From Kosakonia sp. SMBL-WEM22 (lineage in GTDB: Bacteria; Pseudomonadota; Gammaproteobacteria; Enterobacterales; Enterobacteriaceae): a DNA stretch of 64,000 nucleotides. Position 1 is the stretch's first letter, and each line of letters begins with the position of its first letter. The stretch is from positions 1,612,001 through 1,676,000 of the forward strand of contig NZ_CP051488.1 in assembly GCF_014490785.1 (NCBI RefSeq), given 5' to 3'. Shown here one piece after another: positions 18,153-27,496 of this stretch. The translations under genes were made by a program, and so were the position numbers. The notes below the pieces were generated by a model. That model did not search any database, had not been told where the DNA came from, and was given only the letters and a program-made list of their open reading frames with translations.

Positions 18153-18200
18153 TTCATAACTAAGTTATGCGACTATTTTTTTTATCTATTGATTGTTATG
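18153..18200 (+). repeat. Internal TnsB-like sites at the left end
   Basis: A second copy (TTCATAACTAAGTTATGCGA, core at 18163) lies 32 bp inside the first. A weaker TGTTATGG-type copy follows 31 bp further at 18194. The spacing matches TnsB protomer arrays at Tn7-like ends; the third copy is tentative. Confidence 0.65.
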
Positions 18201-18414
18201 GTTTTTTTTGTATTAGGTTCGCCGGACGCACTTCTGAAAGCACTCTAATCGCAGCAAGATTTCACAAAGGTTAAGTGCGGGCTAAGTGTGCATTTGTGAG
18301 TATAAAGGGCTTGAGCGTACGCAATACAAGCCCGCATTCGCTGAATGAGGGATAACGCCTTGCTTGTACGCCATTCAGGCATCACGTTAATACTACTTTG
18401 CTCGGTTCATATCG
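18201..18414. other. Non-coding left-end region with hairpins
   Basis: No gene is seen. A GGGCTTG/CAAGCCC hairpin lies at 18307-18333. A looser CTGAATG/CATTCAG pair follows further on. Their role is unknown; they could end transcription of the neighbouring regulator gene or insulate the cargo. Confidence 0.4.
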
Positions 18415-18714
18415 TTACCATTTCTCCTTTCTGGCAGGCGAATTTTTAAAATCACTTTTTGTTTTTGAGTGACTTATCCTTGTGTAACATGGCTCCGAGG
18501 AGAGAGTTAGTTCTACTCCAAGTACAGTAAATACCCTGAACAGGCGTGTAAAACTTACGCTGGCAGGGTTGGCTTCAAGACGAGCATATGTCTGTTGTGA
18601 CACGCCTAACTGTTCAGCAACTGCTCGTTGTGTCAGTCCTCGCGATTTGCGAAAACCTATGAGAAATGGACGTAAGTGACTGAGTGTCTTAACAGGGTAA
18701 ACGTTTGTCATCAT
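18415..18714 (-). CDS. HipB-like XRE-family DNA-binding protein (orphan)
   Basis: This 99-residue protein has a Cro/C1-type helix-turn-helix: LTQRAVAEQLGVSQQTYARL at about residues 27-46. The layout and the segment LFRVFTVLGVELTLSSE resemble the HipB antitoxin. A lysine-rich tail follows. No HipA-like kinase is next to it, so it is either an orphan antitoxin or a free-standing regulator. Three operator-like repeats lie directly upstream, which suggests autoregulation. No clear ribosome site precedes the tandem ATGs. Confidence 0.8.
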   Translation of the reverse strand: MMTNVYPVKTLSHLRPFLIGFRKSRGLTQRAVAEQLGVSQQTYARLEANPASVSFTRLFRVFTVLGVELTLSSEPCYTRISHSKTKSDFKNSPARKEKW

Positions 18715-18741
18715 GCAAATGATCGCTTTAGTAAGAATTGA

Positions 18742-18814
18742 TACACCCTATAAGCTGTTTTTTTAAAATACACCCTATGAGCTGTTAAAGTAGATTAACA
18801 CATCATAGGGTGTT
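18742..18814. promoter_or_regulatory. Three-copy operator upstream of the XRE regulator
   Basis: Three 18-bp copies share AACA(G/C)NTNATAGGGTGT: two on the minus strand (18742-18759 and 18769-18786, 27 bp apart) and one on the plus strand (18797-18814). The last is a near palindrome AACAC-N8-GTGTT. The first copy starts 28 bp above the XRE gene start, as expected for an autoregulated promoter. Confidence 0.7.
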
Positions 18815-19325
18815 GAAAATAGATAAGCTAACCTGACGCCAGAGAACGCCATGAATGGTACTTCTTAGATGGGGAAGCGGGGCAATACAGATGGTAGGAA
18901 AAATGTCTATCGCTGCCGAGTTACTTAAGTTTTTAATAAGGGAGATACCACTGCAAGTATGTAAGGAAAGGAGCATCTGCCGCTAAGCCTTGGTGGGGTG
19001 ACCTGATTACTGTCGTTGAGGACATCTCAATGTTAGTCCTGTAGTTGTTGGGTCGCGAACTTCCGTTTTAGTCCGCTACATACCTTGAGCTAAGTTAGCT
19101 TTTCTTTCATGTGAAAATCGAGCAGAGCATGGTTCACTGCATTCCTTATCGTGTTTCAGGTAAGTATTTATAAATCGACGTTATATAGTGATAATACGAC
19201 AACTTAAGTTTGTTACCTTTTTTTTAAATAACAACTGGTATATAAACTATTTGACAGAAATAATAAGTTTCCTAAAAGTGAAAACTTTAAAGGCATTCCT
19301 TAAACTTATTTTTTTGTGACAGATT
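18815..19325. other. Non-coding leader region upstream of the PTS operon
   Basis: About 510 bp without a supported gene on either strand; only short open frames, no good ribosome sites, and no recognisable bglG remnant. A TTGACA hexamer at 19251-19256 could be a -35, but no good -10 follows at the right distance. The last part is very AT-rich. Confidence 0.4.
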
Positions 19326-19354
19326 GGATTGTTACTGCATATGCAGGCAAAACC
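19326..19354 (+). promoter_or_regulatory. BglG/LicT-type ribonucleic antiterminator (RAT)
   Basis: GGATTGTTACTGCAT followed by a GCAGGCAAAACC half is almost the E. coli bgl RAT consensus. As RNA it folds into the short stem with two bulges bound by BglG-type proteins. It overlaps the 5' arm of the following terminator, so binding would block termination and switch the operon on when beta-glucosides are present. Confidence 0.92.
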
Positions 19355-19395
19355 TACTTCGAACCAGTTCTAACTGGTTTGGGTGGGTTTTTTTT
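19349..19395 (+). terminator. Riboregulated terminator before bglF
   Basis: A nested stem: AACCAGTT/AACTGGTT inside, AAAACCTAC/GTGGGTTTT outside, then a T-run. Its 5' arm shares bases with the RAT, the classical mutually exclusive arrangement. Confidence 0.88.
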
Positions 19396-19418
19396 GTTTT
19401 CTGAAAGGTAAAACTCCT

Positions 19419-21281
19419 ATGAAATATCAGTCACTTGCAGAGTTCATAATTAATGGTGTTGGTGGGCGTGAAAACATTAAAAGTGTTAGCCATTGTGCAA
19501 CAAGACTTCGTTTTGAATTGATAAGCAACACAAATGCTAATAAAAAAGAGCTTCATGATCATGCAGATGTAATTATGGTTGTTGAAAGTGGTGGCCAACT
19601 ACAGATTGTCATCGGTAACAATGTTTCCGAGGTGTTTCAGGCAATTGAGGCTTTAGGGGCCACGGACAAGTTACTTCCTGATAATGTTGAGGACAATGGT
19701 GATAAATCAAAAGAAAACTTATTCAGCCGCCTAGTTAACGTAGTTTCTGGCATTTTTACGCCTTTTTTGGGTGTACTTGCTGCCTCAGGTATACTGAAAG
19801 GTCTACTAGCCCTTTCAGTGGTCTGTGGAGTAATGTCTGAATCAAGTGGAGCCTTTAAGATTTTCTCAGCTGCCGGGGACGCTTTGTTCTATTTCTTTCC
19901 TCTGGTGCTGGGTTATACGGCGGGTAAAAGATTCGGTGGTTCTCCGTTCCTTTCCATGGTGATTGGTGGCGCTTTAATGCATCCAAGCATGATTTCGGCT
20001 TTTGATGCTCAGCTACAGTTGGGGGGGACGTCAGACACCTTTTTTGGTATCCCAATTACATACATTAATTATGCTGGTTCAGTTATACCCGTTATTTTCG
20101 CATCCTGGCTCAGCAGTCTTGTCGAGAAGAATTGTAATAAAATACTGCCGTCAGCTGTAAAAAATTTATTTACACCGTTTATTGCACTAGCCGTTGTCGT
20201 ACCATTCTCTTTTTTACTCATCGGTCCCATTGCTACCTGGCTTAGCGAGTCAATGGCGAAAGCCTTCCTGGCTGCATATGAGTTTGCGCCAGCTGTTGCG
20301 GGTATCATAATGGGGGCGTTGTGGCAGGTCTGCGTTATGTTTGGCCTGCACTGGGGTCTTGTACCCGTGATGCTCAACAATGTCACTGTGTTGGGTCATG
20401 ACATTATGCAGCCATTGCTGGTGCCTGCTGTTGTAGGACAATTGGGTGCAGCTTTAGGTGTGTTTCTCAAAACAAAGGATCCGAAGCTAAAAACGCTCTC
20501 AGGTTCAGCAGTGAGTGCAGCTATATTCGGCATTACAGAACCAGCTGTATACGGTGTCAACCTACCGAACAGAAAACCATTTATTTTCGGATGTATTGCT
20601 GGCGCTATTGGTGGGATGATAGTCGGCAGCTTCCACGGCAGTATTTACTCTTTTGGACTGACCAGCTTCTTTACCCTTGCACAAATGATCCCGCCTACCG
20701 GTATGGATATGACGGTATGGGGAGCTATTATCGGTACGCTTGTATCGCTGATACTTTCCACTGTCCTGACGCTGTTTTTTGGTTTGCCAAAGGCAGAACA
20801 GGTCATGATAGATAAAAATGACAATAGTGAAATAATTATTCAATCCCCGTTAACTGGGAAAATTATCAACATCTCCGAGGTTAATGACCCCACTTTTTCC
20901 AGTGGATTATTAGGTCAAGGTGTAGGGATTATTCCAACATCAGGTAAAGTTGTTGCGCCATTTGATGGCGTAATTTCATCCCTGTTCAGTTCTAAACATG
21001 CAATCAACATGGTTAGTTATGATGGTGTCGAATTATTAATTCATGTCGGTATAAATACGGTCAGGTTGAATGGTGAAGGGTTTATTGCTCATGTTAAATC
21101 TGGCGATAGCGTCAAAGCTGGAGAGCTTTTGCTTGAATTCGATATCGATTTTATTCAGAAGGCAGGATATTTATTGGATACACCAGTATTGATTAACAAT
21201 AGTGATAGTTACAACGCGATACGTCTGACGGAAGAAGATAAAGTGACCTGTAACGCATTCTTAATGAGCGCCAATAAATGA
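19419..21281 (+). CDS. Beta-glucoside PTS permease EIIBCA (BglF type)
   Basis: This 620-residue membrane permease imports and phosphorylates aryl-beta-glucosides. Domain order is IIB (phospho-Cys26 in SHCATRLRFEL), IIC with about eight to ten helices (about 110-460), and IIA (active His542 in LIHVGINTVRL). The start at 19419 gives the family N-terminus MKYQSLAEFIINGVGG; an upstream in-frame ATG would start inside the terminator. It lies 10 bp upstream of the glucosidase gene, forming a two-gene operon under RAT control. Unlike E. coli bglGFB, no antiterminator gene is adjacent. Confidence 0.93.
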   Translation: MKYQSLAEFIINGVGGRENIKSVSHCATRLRFELISNTNANKKELHDHADVIMVVESGGQLQIVIGNNVSEVFQAIEALGATDKLLPDNVEDNGDKSKENLFSRLVNVVSGIFTPFLGVLAASGILKGLLALSVVCGVMSESSGAFKIFSAAGDALFYFFPLVLGYTAGKRFGGSPFLSMVIGGALMHPSMISAFDAQLQLGGTSDTFFGIPITYINYAGSVIPVIFASWLSSLVEKNCNKILPSAVKNLFTPFIALAVVVPFSFLLIGPIATWLSESMAKAFLAAYEFAPAVAGIIMGALWQVCVMFGLHWGLVPVMLNNVTVLGHDIMQPLLVPAVVGQLGAALGVFLKTKDPKLKTLSGSAVSAAIFGITEPAVYGVNLPNRKPFIFGCIAGAIGGMIVGSFHGSIYSFGLTSFFTLAQMIPPTGMDMTVWGAIIGTLVSLILSTVLTLFFGLPKAEQVMIDKNDNSEIIIQSPLTGKIINISEVNDPTFSSGLLGQGVGIIPTSGKVVAPFDGVISSLFSSKHAINMVSYDGVELLIHVGINTVRLNGEGFIAHVKSGDSVKAGELLLEFDIDFIQKAGYLLDTPVLINNSDSYNAIRLTEEDKVTCNAFLMSANK

Positions 21282-21292
21282 TGGAGGATAAA

Positions 21293-22696
21293 ATGAAAAG
21301 ATTTCCGGATAATTTTTACTGGGGTGGTGCCATCGCTGCAAACCAAGTCGAAGGGGCATGGAATCAGGACGGAAAAGGACTCTCAACCTCCGATGTTCAG
21401 CCTAAAGGTATTTTTGGTGGAGTGATAGCGCGTAAAGAAAACGTTAGCAGTATCAAAGATGTTGCCATCGACTTTTATCACCGGTATCCGGAAGATATAA
21501 AGCTATTTGCCGAAATGGGGTTTACCTGTCTGCGAGTGTCCATTGCATGGGCGAGGATTTTCCCTGATGGCGATGAACAAACTCCAAACGAAGCCGGTCT
21601 CGCTCATTATGATCGGTTGTTCGATGAGTTACTTAGCCATGGGATTACCCCTATGGTGACGCTATCTCACTACGAGATGCCGTGGAATTTAGTCACGCGT
21701 TACCATGGCTGGGGAAACCGGCTTCTTATTGACCTTTTTGTCAAATATGCAGAGACAGTGTTTGAGCGCTATAAAGATAAAGTTAAGTTATGGTTAACAT
21801 TCAATGAGATAAATATGTCTCTGCACGCACCTTTGACTGGTGTTGGATTACCGGAAGGCAGCAGTCAGTCTGAAATATATCAGGCGATCCATCATCAACT
21901 GGTGGCCAGCGCTATCGTGGTAGGAAAATGCCATGAAATTATTAGCGATGCAAAAATCGGTAACATGCTGCTGGGAGGACTATTGTATCCGCTTACCTGT
22001 AGCCCGGACGACGTTCTTAAAGCTATGGAAGAAAATCGCGGTTGGTTGTTCTTTGGTGATGTTCAGAGTAGGGGTTGCTACCCCGGTTATATGCTGCGTT
22101 TTTTCCGTGAAAACATGATTGAACTGGATATAACAGAACAAGATCGTGAGCATCTTAAGACGAATACGGTCGATTTTATCTCCTTTAGCTATTATAACAG
22201 TGGTTGTGCCAGCACGGATGACGAGATTATTGAAAAATCGCGTGGGAATATACTTAGCATGATTTCAAACCCTTTACTTCCATCCTCTGAATGGGGATGG
22301 ACTATTGATGCGACGGGGATGCGGATCTTGCTAAATATCCTGTGGGATCGTTATCAAAAACCATTATTTATCGTCGAGAATGGTCTGGGGGCAAAAGACA
22401 CTCTTAAAGATGACTTCACTATAGATGATGATTACCGTATTTCATATTTGAACAACCACCTGTACCAGGTATACGAAGCAATAGAAGACGGTGTCGACGT
22501 CATGGGGTACACATCTTGGGGCCCTATTGATCTAGTCAGCAACTCCACGGCAGAACTAGGTAAACGTTACGGATTTATCTATGTTAATCGCGATGATAAA
22601 GGACATGGTGATCTTGCTCGTTACCGCAAGGCAAGTTTTTATTGGTACCGTGATGTTATTCGCAGTAACGGAGAAACGCTGGTTCCCAAAATGTGA
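21293..22696 (+). CDS. 6-phospho-beta-glucosidase, GH1 family
   Basis: This cytosolic enzyme of 467 residues cleaves the phosphorylated beta-glucosides delivered by the EIIBCA. GH1 residues are visible: acid/base Glu172 in TFNEINMS and nucleophile Glu362 in IVENGLG. The start at 21293 is chosen because GGAGG lies at the right distance; the ATG at 21278 overlapping the bglF stop has no ribosome site. Length and motifs fit BglB/BglA/AscB. It differs clearly from the GH1 enzyme at 61816 just outside the transposon. Confidence 0.93.
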   Translation: MKRFPDNFYWGGAIAANQVEGAWNQDGKGLSTSDVQPKGIFGGVIARKENVSSIKDVAIDFYHRYPEDIKLFAEMGFTCLRVSIAWARIFPDGDEQTPNEAGLAHYDRLFDELLSHGITPMVTLSHYEMPWNLVTRYHGWGNRLLIDLFVKYAETVFERYKDKVKLWLTFNEINMSLHAPLTGVGLPEGSSQSEIYQAIHHQLVASAIVVGKCHEIISDAKIGNMLLGGLLYPLTCSPDDVLKAMEENRGWLFFGDVQSRGCYPGYMLRFFRENMIELDITEQDREHLKTNTVDFISFSYYNSGCASTDDEIIEKSRGNILSMISNPLLPSSEWGWTIDATGMRILLNILWDRYQKPLFIVENGLGAKDTLKDDFTIDDDYRISYLNNHLYQVYEAIEDGVDVMGYTSWGPIDLVSNSTAELGKRYGFIYVNRDDKGHGDLARYRKASFYWYRDVIRSNGETLVPKM

Positions 22697-22759
22697 TTTA
22701 AAAGAGTAGATGGTTGAGCCTTCTGGTTGCTGTAGGCGGTACCATGAAGCCTGATGGAG

Positions 22760-22787
22760 TAAACCCCGCTCAAACGAGCGGGGTTAA
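22760..22787. terminator. Bidirectional hairpin between bgl pair and nimT-like gene
   Basis: A perfect 10-bp stem AACCCCGCTC/GAGCGGGGTT with loop AAAC lies between two convergent genes. It can serve both strands, although the T-runs are short. Confidence 0.75.
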
Positions 22788-22797
22788 GGTGAGCGTT

Positions 22798-23979
22798 TCA
22801 GATTGTCTTATTTCTACCTGCAAAGATACCAACTAGTGCCATAATTGCAGCCAATAAAATCCCTGCGTACAACGTTGAGAGCCAACTTCCTGATAGTGCA
22901 AACATTTTACCAGCCAGGGCAGGTCCAAATGCTCCAATCAGGAAGTTCACACACTGAGCCATACCTGATAGTGATGCGGCTTCTTGTGGGCTGGATGTTC
23001 TGAGACCGATGAACATCAGTGAAAGGATCAATGCTCCCCCACTTCCCATTCCAAACATAAAAGCCCAAAGAAACGCAAAAGATGGCTGATAAATAAATCC
23101 GCCCAGCGCCACTAACTGAAGAATGCTCAGAAGAGCCGCAGCAATACGTTGATCCTTCATTCTGGCAACAATTGGACCAAGGACTAACCCAGGCACGATT
23201 GAGGCAAGTTGCATAAAGCCATGTATAGATCCTGCCGCTTCTCTGGTGTTACCTGCGTCCGTTAAAATAGAAGGTAACCAGGTCACAATTGCATAAAATA
23301 TTATGGAGTTCAGTGACATGAATAAGGTCACTTGCCACCCTAGGATCGAGGACCAAACGTTTTTGTTGCTCTTCCCAAGGGAAGTTGTTACGGGAGATTG
23401 ATTACCTTCCCGGCCTATTCTTAAGGTCACTAGAAGTAGCGCAATGCCAGGGAAAATCAACGAGCATGCCAGCGCGGTCTGCCATCCAAAATAGTTCATC
23501 AGAGGCACAGCTGTTGCTGATGTTAAAGCAGCTGAAAGCCCGATAGCCATTCCATAATTGCCGGTAACTTTAGCAATTTTGTTAGGAAAATCACGTTTCA
23601 CCATTCCGGGGAGCAGAACGTTACCAATCGCGATACTAACGCCGATCAACACTGTCCCAAAGTATAATTGCCATTCCTGTCCTGCAGAGCGCACGCAAAC
23701 GCCAACGATCATAATAAGCAGCGCTATCACAATTGATTTTTCAAAACCAATGTATCGGGACAGTTTTCCTGCGAAAGGAGCAATCAGTCCTAACGCTATG
23801 AGAGGGAATGCCGTTATGAAACCTGCCATAGTACTTGTTAATGATAATTCTGACTGGAGTGTTTGCACAAGAGGGCCTACACCCAGTATTGGGGCTCTAA
23901 GAGTCGTTGCAATTGCCAACAAGCTGATAAATATCAAAGCTGGCTTGTTAACTTGCGCCGCCAGACGATTTTGTTTCAT
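22798..23979 (-). CDS. nimT: NimT/CynX-type MFS exporter
   Basis: This 393-residue MFS protein with 12 helices has the same length as E. coli NimT (YeaN), which exports 2-nitroimidazole. CynX/NimT traits are ISLLAIATTLRAPILGVGPL at the start and GNVLLPGMVKRDFPNKIAKV after the fourth helix. It is divergent from a NimR-like AraC regulator, the same pairing as nimR-nimT in E. coli. The substrate is inferred from this pairing; it could transport another small aromatic or a cyanate-like anion. Confidence 0.75.
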   Translation of the reverse strand: MKQNRLAAQVNKPALIFISLLAIATTLRAPILGVGPLVQTLQSELSLTSTMAGFITAFPLIALGLIAPFAGKLSRYIGFEKSIVIALLIMIVGVCVRSAGQEWQLYFGTVLIGVSIAIGNVLLPGMVKRDFPNKIAKVTGNYGMAIGLSAALTSATAVPLMNYFGWQTALACSLIFPGIALLLVTLRIGREGNQSPVTTSLGKSNKNVWSSILGWQVTLFMSLNSIIFYAIVTWLPSILTDAGNTREAAGSIHGFMQLASIVPGLVLGPIVARMKDQRIAAALLSILQLVALGGFIYQPSFAFLWAFMFGMGSGGALILSLMFIGLRTSSPQEAASLSGMAQCVNFLIGAFGPALAGKMFALSGSWLSTLYAGILLAAIMALVGIFAGRNKTI

Positions 23980-24067
23980 GAATAGTCTCTACATGTATAA
24001 AAGTTGGCCTAAGGTAACAATTTCTACAGTGAGACAATATAGATATAATGACTTTCTATACCTATAA

Positions 24068-24874
24068 ATGGACAAGTTTATGAAACCAGCAAGAACACCT
24101 GAACTATGGGATTTTGATGGAAATGATTGCCTGGGTCCTGTCGCAGGCATGAAAATTGGTATATCCATGGATGAAATACTGCCTTTTCATGTGCATAGAC
24201 ATGGTCAGCTTGTGATGTCACTCTCAGGCGCTGTAACTTGCGAGGTTGTAAATCAACTCTGGATGGTTCCGCCTCAGTGTTGTGTCTGGATCCCTGGTGA
24301 TATGCCACACAGTATTCGTGCTACTACAGATGTCAGACTATGTATGCTCTTTATTGATCCAGTGTATACTGCGGAATTACCTCTTAACTGTTGCACTATC
24401 TCCGTTTCTCCATTGGTGCGTGAACTAATTTTAGATATCACTGAACAGTCATCAGACTATGTAAAGGGTAGCTTGACGTTTCTTAAAGCTTCCGTCCTCC
24501 TTGAAGAACTGAATAAAATGCCTATTGAAAATTTCTGTTTGCCTATTTCTAAAGAACCGAGGTTAACGAAGATAATAGATGCATGGCTCGCAGATCCCTC
24601 AGACAGAAGAACTTTGACTGAGTGGAGCAAATTTCTTAGTATGAGCAGCAGAACATTATCCAGATTAGTAGTTAAAGAAACAGGATTAACTTTCGGGAAA
24701 TGGCATCGGCAATTACATTTAAATATTGCTATGAGAAATCTATCCAGGGGAGACACTGTTCAAAGAGTTGCCAATGATTTGGGTTATGATTCAGTAAATG
24801 CTTTTATCACAATGTTCAAAAAATTAGCAGGCAAACCACCAGGGAGGTACTTTGCGGATCGTGATTTAAATTGA
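24068..24874 (+). CDS. nimR: NimR-like AraC-family regulator
   Basis: This 268-residue regulator has an N-terminal cupin-like sensing domain (about 1-120, MDEILPFHVHRHGQLVMSLS) and a C-terminal AraC DNA-binding domain with two helix-turn-helices (about 165-265: LSMSSRTLSRLVVKETGLTF and VQRVANDLGYDSVNAFITMF). The segment ELWDFDGNDCLGPVAGMKIG recalls E. coli NimR. It likely controls the divergent exporter gene. No strong ribosome site is seen at this ATG; the internal ATG five codons later is an alternative start. Confidence 0.78.
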   Translation: MDKFMKPARTPELWDFDGNDCLGPVAGMKIGISMDEILPFHVHRHGQLVMSLSGAVTCEVVNQLWMVPPQCCVWIPGDMPHSIRATTDVRLCMLFIDPVYTAELPLNCCTISVSPLVRELILDITEQSSDYVKGSLTFLKASVLLEELNKMPIENFCLPISKEPRLTKIIDAWLADPSDRRTLTEWSKFLSMSSRTLSRLVVKETGLTFGKWHRQLHLNIAMRNLSRGDTVQRVANDLGYDSVNAFITMFKKLAGKPPGRYFADRDLN

Positions 24875-24889
24875 TAATCAATAGCATGA

Positions 24890-24911
24890 CACTGGCAGAT
24901 GTCTGCCAGTG
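24890..24911. terminator. Bidirectional terminator between nimR-like and nhaC-like genes
   Basis: Perfect 10-bp arms CACTGGCAGA/TCTGCCAGTG with a 2-base loop, followed by T-rich sequence on the plus strand. It lies between two convergent genes. Confidence 0.8.
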
Positions 24912-24922
24912 CAATGATTTAA

Positions 24923-26374
24923 TTATTTTTGAGCATTAGCATCAGTTGAAACATCATGCAAATTAATATTAGCTCCATCGCTTGCTTCAATTTTGGTCAT
25001 TGTTATCCCAAAATACCCATATAAAACGGACAATACAGATGCAATGATATTAAAGAACATGAAAGGTATTACTGAAATAACGTTTATATTAAATGTGGCT
25101 GTTACAAACAAACCCGCTAAACCCCATGGCACAAAAGGAGCCAGACAGGCACTAAGATTATTAATGATACGGGTCGCATTTTCAGGTTTATATCCTAATT
25201 TTACAAATAAAGGAGTTAGGAGCGTACAATTGAGGATAATTGAGAAATAGTTAGTTGAAACTACCGCCAAACATAACACGCAACCCATGGTAGTCGCAGT
25301 AGTAAGTCCAAAGCGTGAAGTTATAACTTTGCTGAAAGATTCTACGATAACATCAAGTATCTGAGTACCTTTCAGTATTCCTCCCATACCGAGCGAGGCG
25401 ATAATCATGCTGACTAAAGATAGCATGCTGCTAATACCACCACGGTTAAGTATTGGATCCAGGTACTGGTTACCTGTGGCGATCACAAAACCGTCAGCCA
25501 TAAATTTTCCAACATCTGCTACGGAGAATCCTTGGTACAGAACTGCGATCAATAAGCCGACCAGGTTTCCCACAAGAATTGAAGTCAAAGCAGGTTGTTT
25601 AAAGATCAATAAACCAACAATGACGATCAATGGCAGTAATGTGATTGGAGATAATTTCATTAAATGATTCAGGTCACCCATGATGCTGTTTATCGTATCT
25701 GGCTGTAACGCAGTATCAATATAGGTGAAGCCGTAAAACATATATAAAATAGTTGTCATTACTACTGCAGGAATAATGATCTTGGCATTCTGTTTTACTA
25801 AAACCATTAAATCAACTTTTGAAGTGCTGGCTGCAAGCAAACAGTTATCAGCAGTTGGTGATAATGAGTTGCCAACATGTGCACCAGATACGGCAGCACC
25901 AACGACTATAGCAGGGTGAATACCAAGGCCTAGACCTACACCTAACATGGCTACACCTGCAGTACTCATCGTACCCCATGAGCTGCCAGTTGCAATAGAA
26001 ACTATAGTGCAAAATAAAAATGCAATAACTAAAAACATTTGAGGAGTAACCAGACTTAGCCCCCAATATGTTAATGTAGGTATAGTTCCGGCACATAGCC
26101 AAACAGCGACCATACAACCAATTGACAGAAGGAGCGCGAAAACAGACACTCCGGACTTCAACATTTCATAAACAGTCCCCTCTACTTCAGCAATAGTATA
26201 ACCTAATCTTAACGCAAATGGGGTTAGCACTAGCCATGATGCGAATAGCGCAATAATAATAGGGATTTTGAACACTGCCAGTGCAGCTATTATATATATA
26301 ACTAATGCACCGAGCGTGAAAAGGGCATAGCCCAGCGTAGGCTTTTTCTTTTTTTTGTTGATGGTTATCATCAT
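24923..26374 (-). CDS. NhaC-family Na+/H+ antiporter or sodium-coupled amino-acid/organic-acid transporter
   Basis: This 483-residue inner-membrane protein has about 11-12 helices and the NhaC fold: TGSSWGTMSTAGVAMLGVG and AAVSGAHVGNSLSPTADNC are the paired conserved loops. Many NhaC relatives exchange malate/lactate or import amino acids rather than only protons. The start ATG has AGGAG at the right distance. It is divergent from the YheO/DauR-type regulator and next to RidA and a C-S lyase gene, which points to uptake of a sulfur amino acid. That substrate is inference. Confidence 0.82.
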   Translation of the reverse strand: MMITINKKKKKPTLGYALFTLGALVIYIIAALAVFKIPIIIALFASWLVLTPFALRLGYTIAEVEGTVYEMLKSGVSVFALLLSIGCMVAVWLCAGTIPTLTYWGLSLVTPQMFLVIAFLFCTIVSIATGSSWGTMSTAGVAMLGVGLGLGIHPAIVVGAAVSGAHVGNSLSPTADNCLLAASTSKVDLMVLVKQNAKIIIPAVVMTTILYMFYGFTYIDTALQPDTINSIMGDLNHLMKLSPITLLPLIVIVGLLIFKQPALTSILVGNLVGLLIAVLYQGFSVADVGKFMADGFVIATGNQYLDPILNRGGISSMLSLVSMIIASLGMGGILKGTQILDVIVESFSKVITSRFGLTTATTMGCVLCLAVVSTNYFSIILNCTLLTPLFVKLGYKPENATRIINNLSACLAPFVPWGLAGLFVTATFNINVISVIPFMFFNIIASVLSVLYGYFGITMTKIEASDGANINLHDVSTDANAQK

Positions 26375-26644
26375 GCGTACTCCTGGAATTATATATGAAC
26401 GTAACTCATCGATAGTAGGGATTCATTTGTAAGCTCGAGGCTAAAAGATTCTGAACACATATTCCTTCGATTATCTGGAGCATGTGAAAACCATCTCACG
26501 TTACTTTTGTTTAGTCAATGAAGAAAAGTTCACCTTGTGTGATGCCTATCCCATTTTTCAAATTTGAAGGAAAAAAGTAAAATTGCAATGTCATCCTTTG
26601 AATATTAAAATCTCACGTAAAATATTTCCCTCAAAGGTTATGCT
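26375..26644. promoter_or_regulatory. Divergent control region of the nhaC-like and dauR-like genes
   Basis: 270 bp, AT-rich, no gene. It must hold both promoters and probably the operator of the regulator encoded at 26645. No repeat strong enough to name was found. Confidence 0.35.
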
Positions 26645-27319
26645 ATGAAAAATAATGTGAAGTTTGACCATAACGACCATTCCATACTTAATTCTTATAA
26701 GTCTATTTTAGATGGTTTGTCTTTGTTTTTAGGTGACGGATTTGAATTTGTATTACACAGTTTGGAAGATCTTGATAGATCTGCAATCAAAGTTGTGAAC
26801 GGACAATTTTCAAACAGGGCAGAGGGGGCCCCCATTACTGATGTAGCAATGCAATTACTCAAGGAAATAAAGAAAAGTGGCGATAACAATAAAAACATGG
26901 TTTATGTCAATAATCAAAACTGTAGGAGCCCAATAAAATCAGCGACTTTACCAATCACCGGTTCTAACGGCAAAATTATAGGTCTACTTTGTATTAACTT
27001 TCATTTAAGTATCCCGCTGCATGATTTTTTGAGTGGATTTTTTAATATTTTTGATGAGAAAACAATCAAGCCTATAAATGAAAACTATGCAACTAATTCA
27101 GAGTACCTAATTACATCAGCACTGGATGTCGCTAAAGCTGAAGTCCATAATAATGATAAAATTACAGCTTCAAATCATAATAAAACTATAATATCTCTTC
27201 TTTATGAAAGAGGTATATTCGAATTGAAAGATGCCGTTCACATCATTGCCAGCGATCTCAAAATATCTAAAAATACTGTATATTTACACATAAGAAGTTG
27301 TAGCAAGCAAGCCCAGTAA
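26645..27319 (+). CDS. YheO/DauR-type PAS-HTH transcriptional regulator
   Basis: This 224-residue protein has an N-terminal YheO-like PAS domain (about 10-125; FEFVLHSLEDLDRSAIKVVN, LPITGSNGKIIGLLCINFHL) and a C-terminal helix-turn-helix (LKDAVHIIASDLKISKNTVY). DauR-type members control D-amino-acid or related catabolism and are often found beside RidA genes. It starts 177 bp before ridA on the same strand and is divergent from the transporter gene. It is the likely regulator of this small catabolic set. Confidence 0.82.
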   Translation: MKNNVKFDHNDHSILNSYKSILDGLSLFLGDGFEFVLHSLEDLDRSAIKVVNGQFSNRAEGAPITDVAMQLLKEIKKSGDNNKNMVYVNNQNCRSPIKSATLPITGSNGKIIGLLCINFHLSIPLHDFLSGFFNIFDEKTIKPINENYATNSEYLITSALDVAKAEVHNNDKITASNHNKTIISLLYERGIFELKDAVHIIASDLKISKNTVYLHIRSCSKQAQ

Positions 27320-27496
27320 ATATTTCTTTATATGAGCATGCCTCGGATTTCAAAGGGGCATTCACTCTGGATTTCGGCGTGTCTCGCAGCCGTTATAAAA
27401 CATGTTAGAAATGTGACGTTACGATACTTTACTTCATTGACTAAACTTTTTTAATGCTGTAGTTTGTTCTTTAGGTGAACACATGAGGCTCATTCA

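Noticed and set aside
18415..18714. A complete hipBA toxin-antitoxin pair
   Set aside because: No HipA-like kinase frame is found on either side; only the HipB-like gene is present.
18815..19325. A decayed bglG upstream of the RAT
   Set aside because: No PRD or CAT-domain-like fragments could be recognised in any frame of this stretch.
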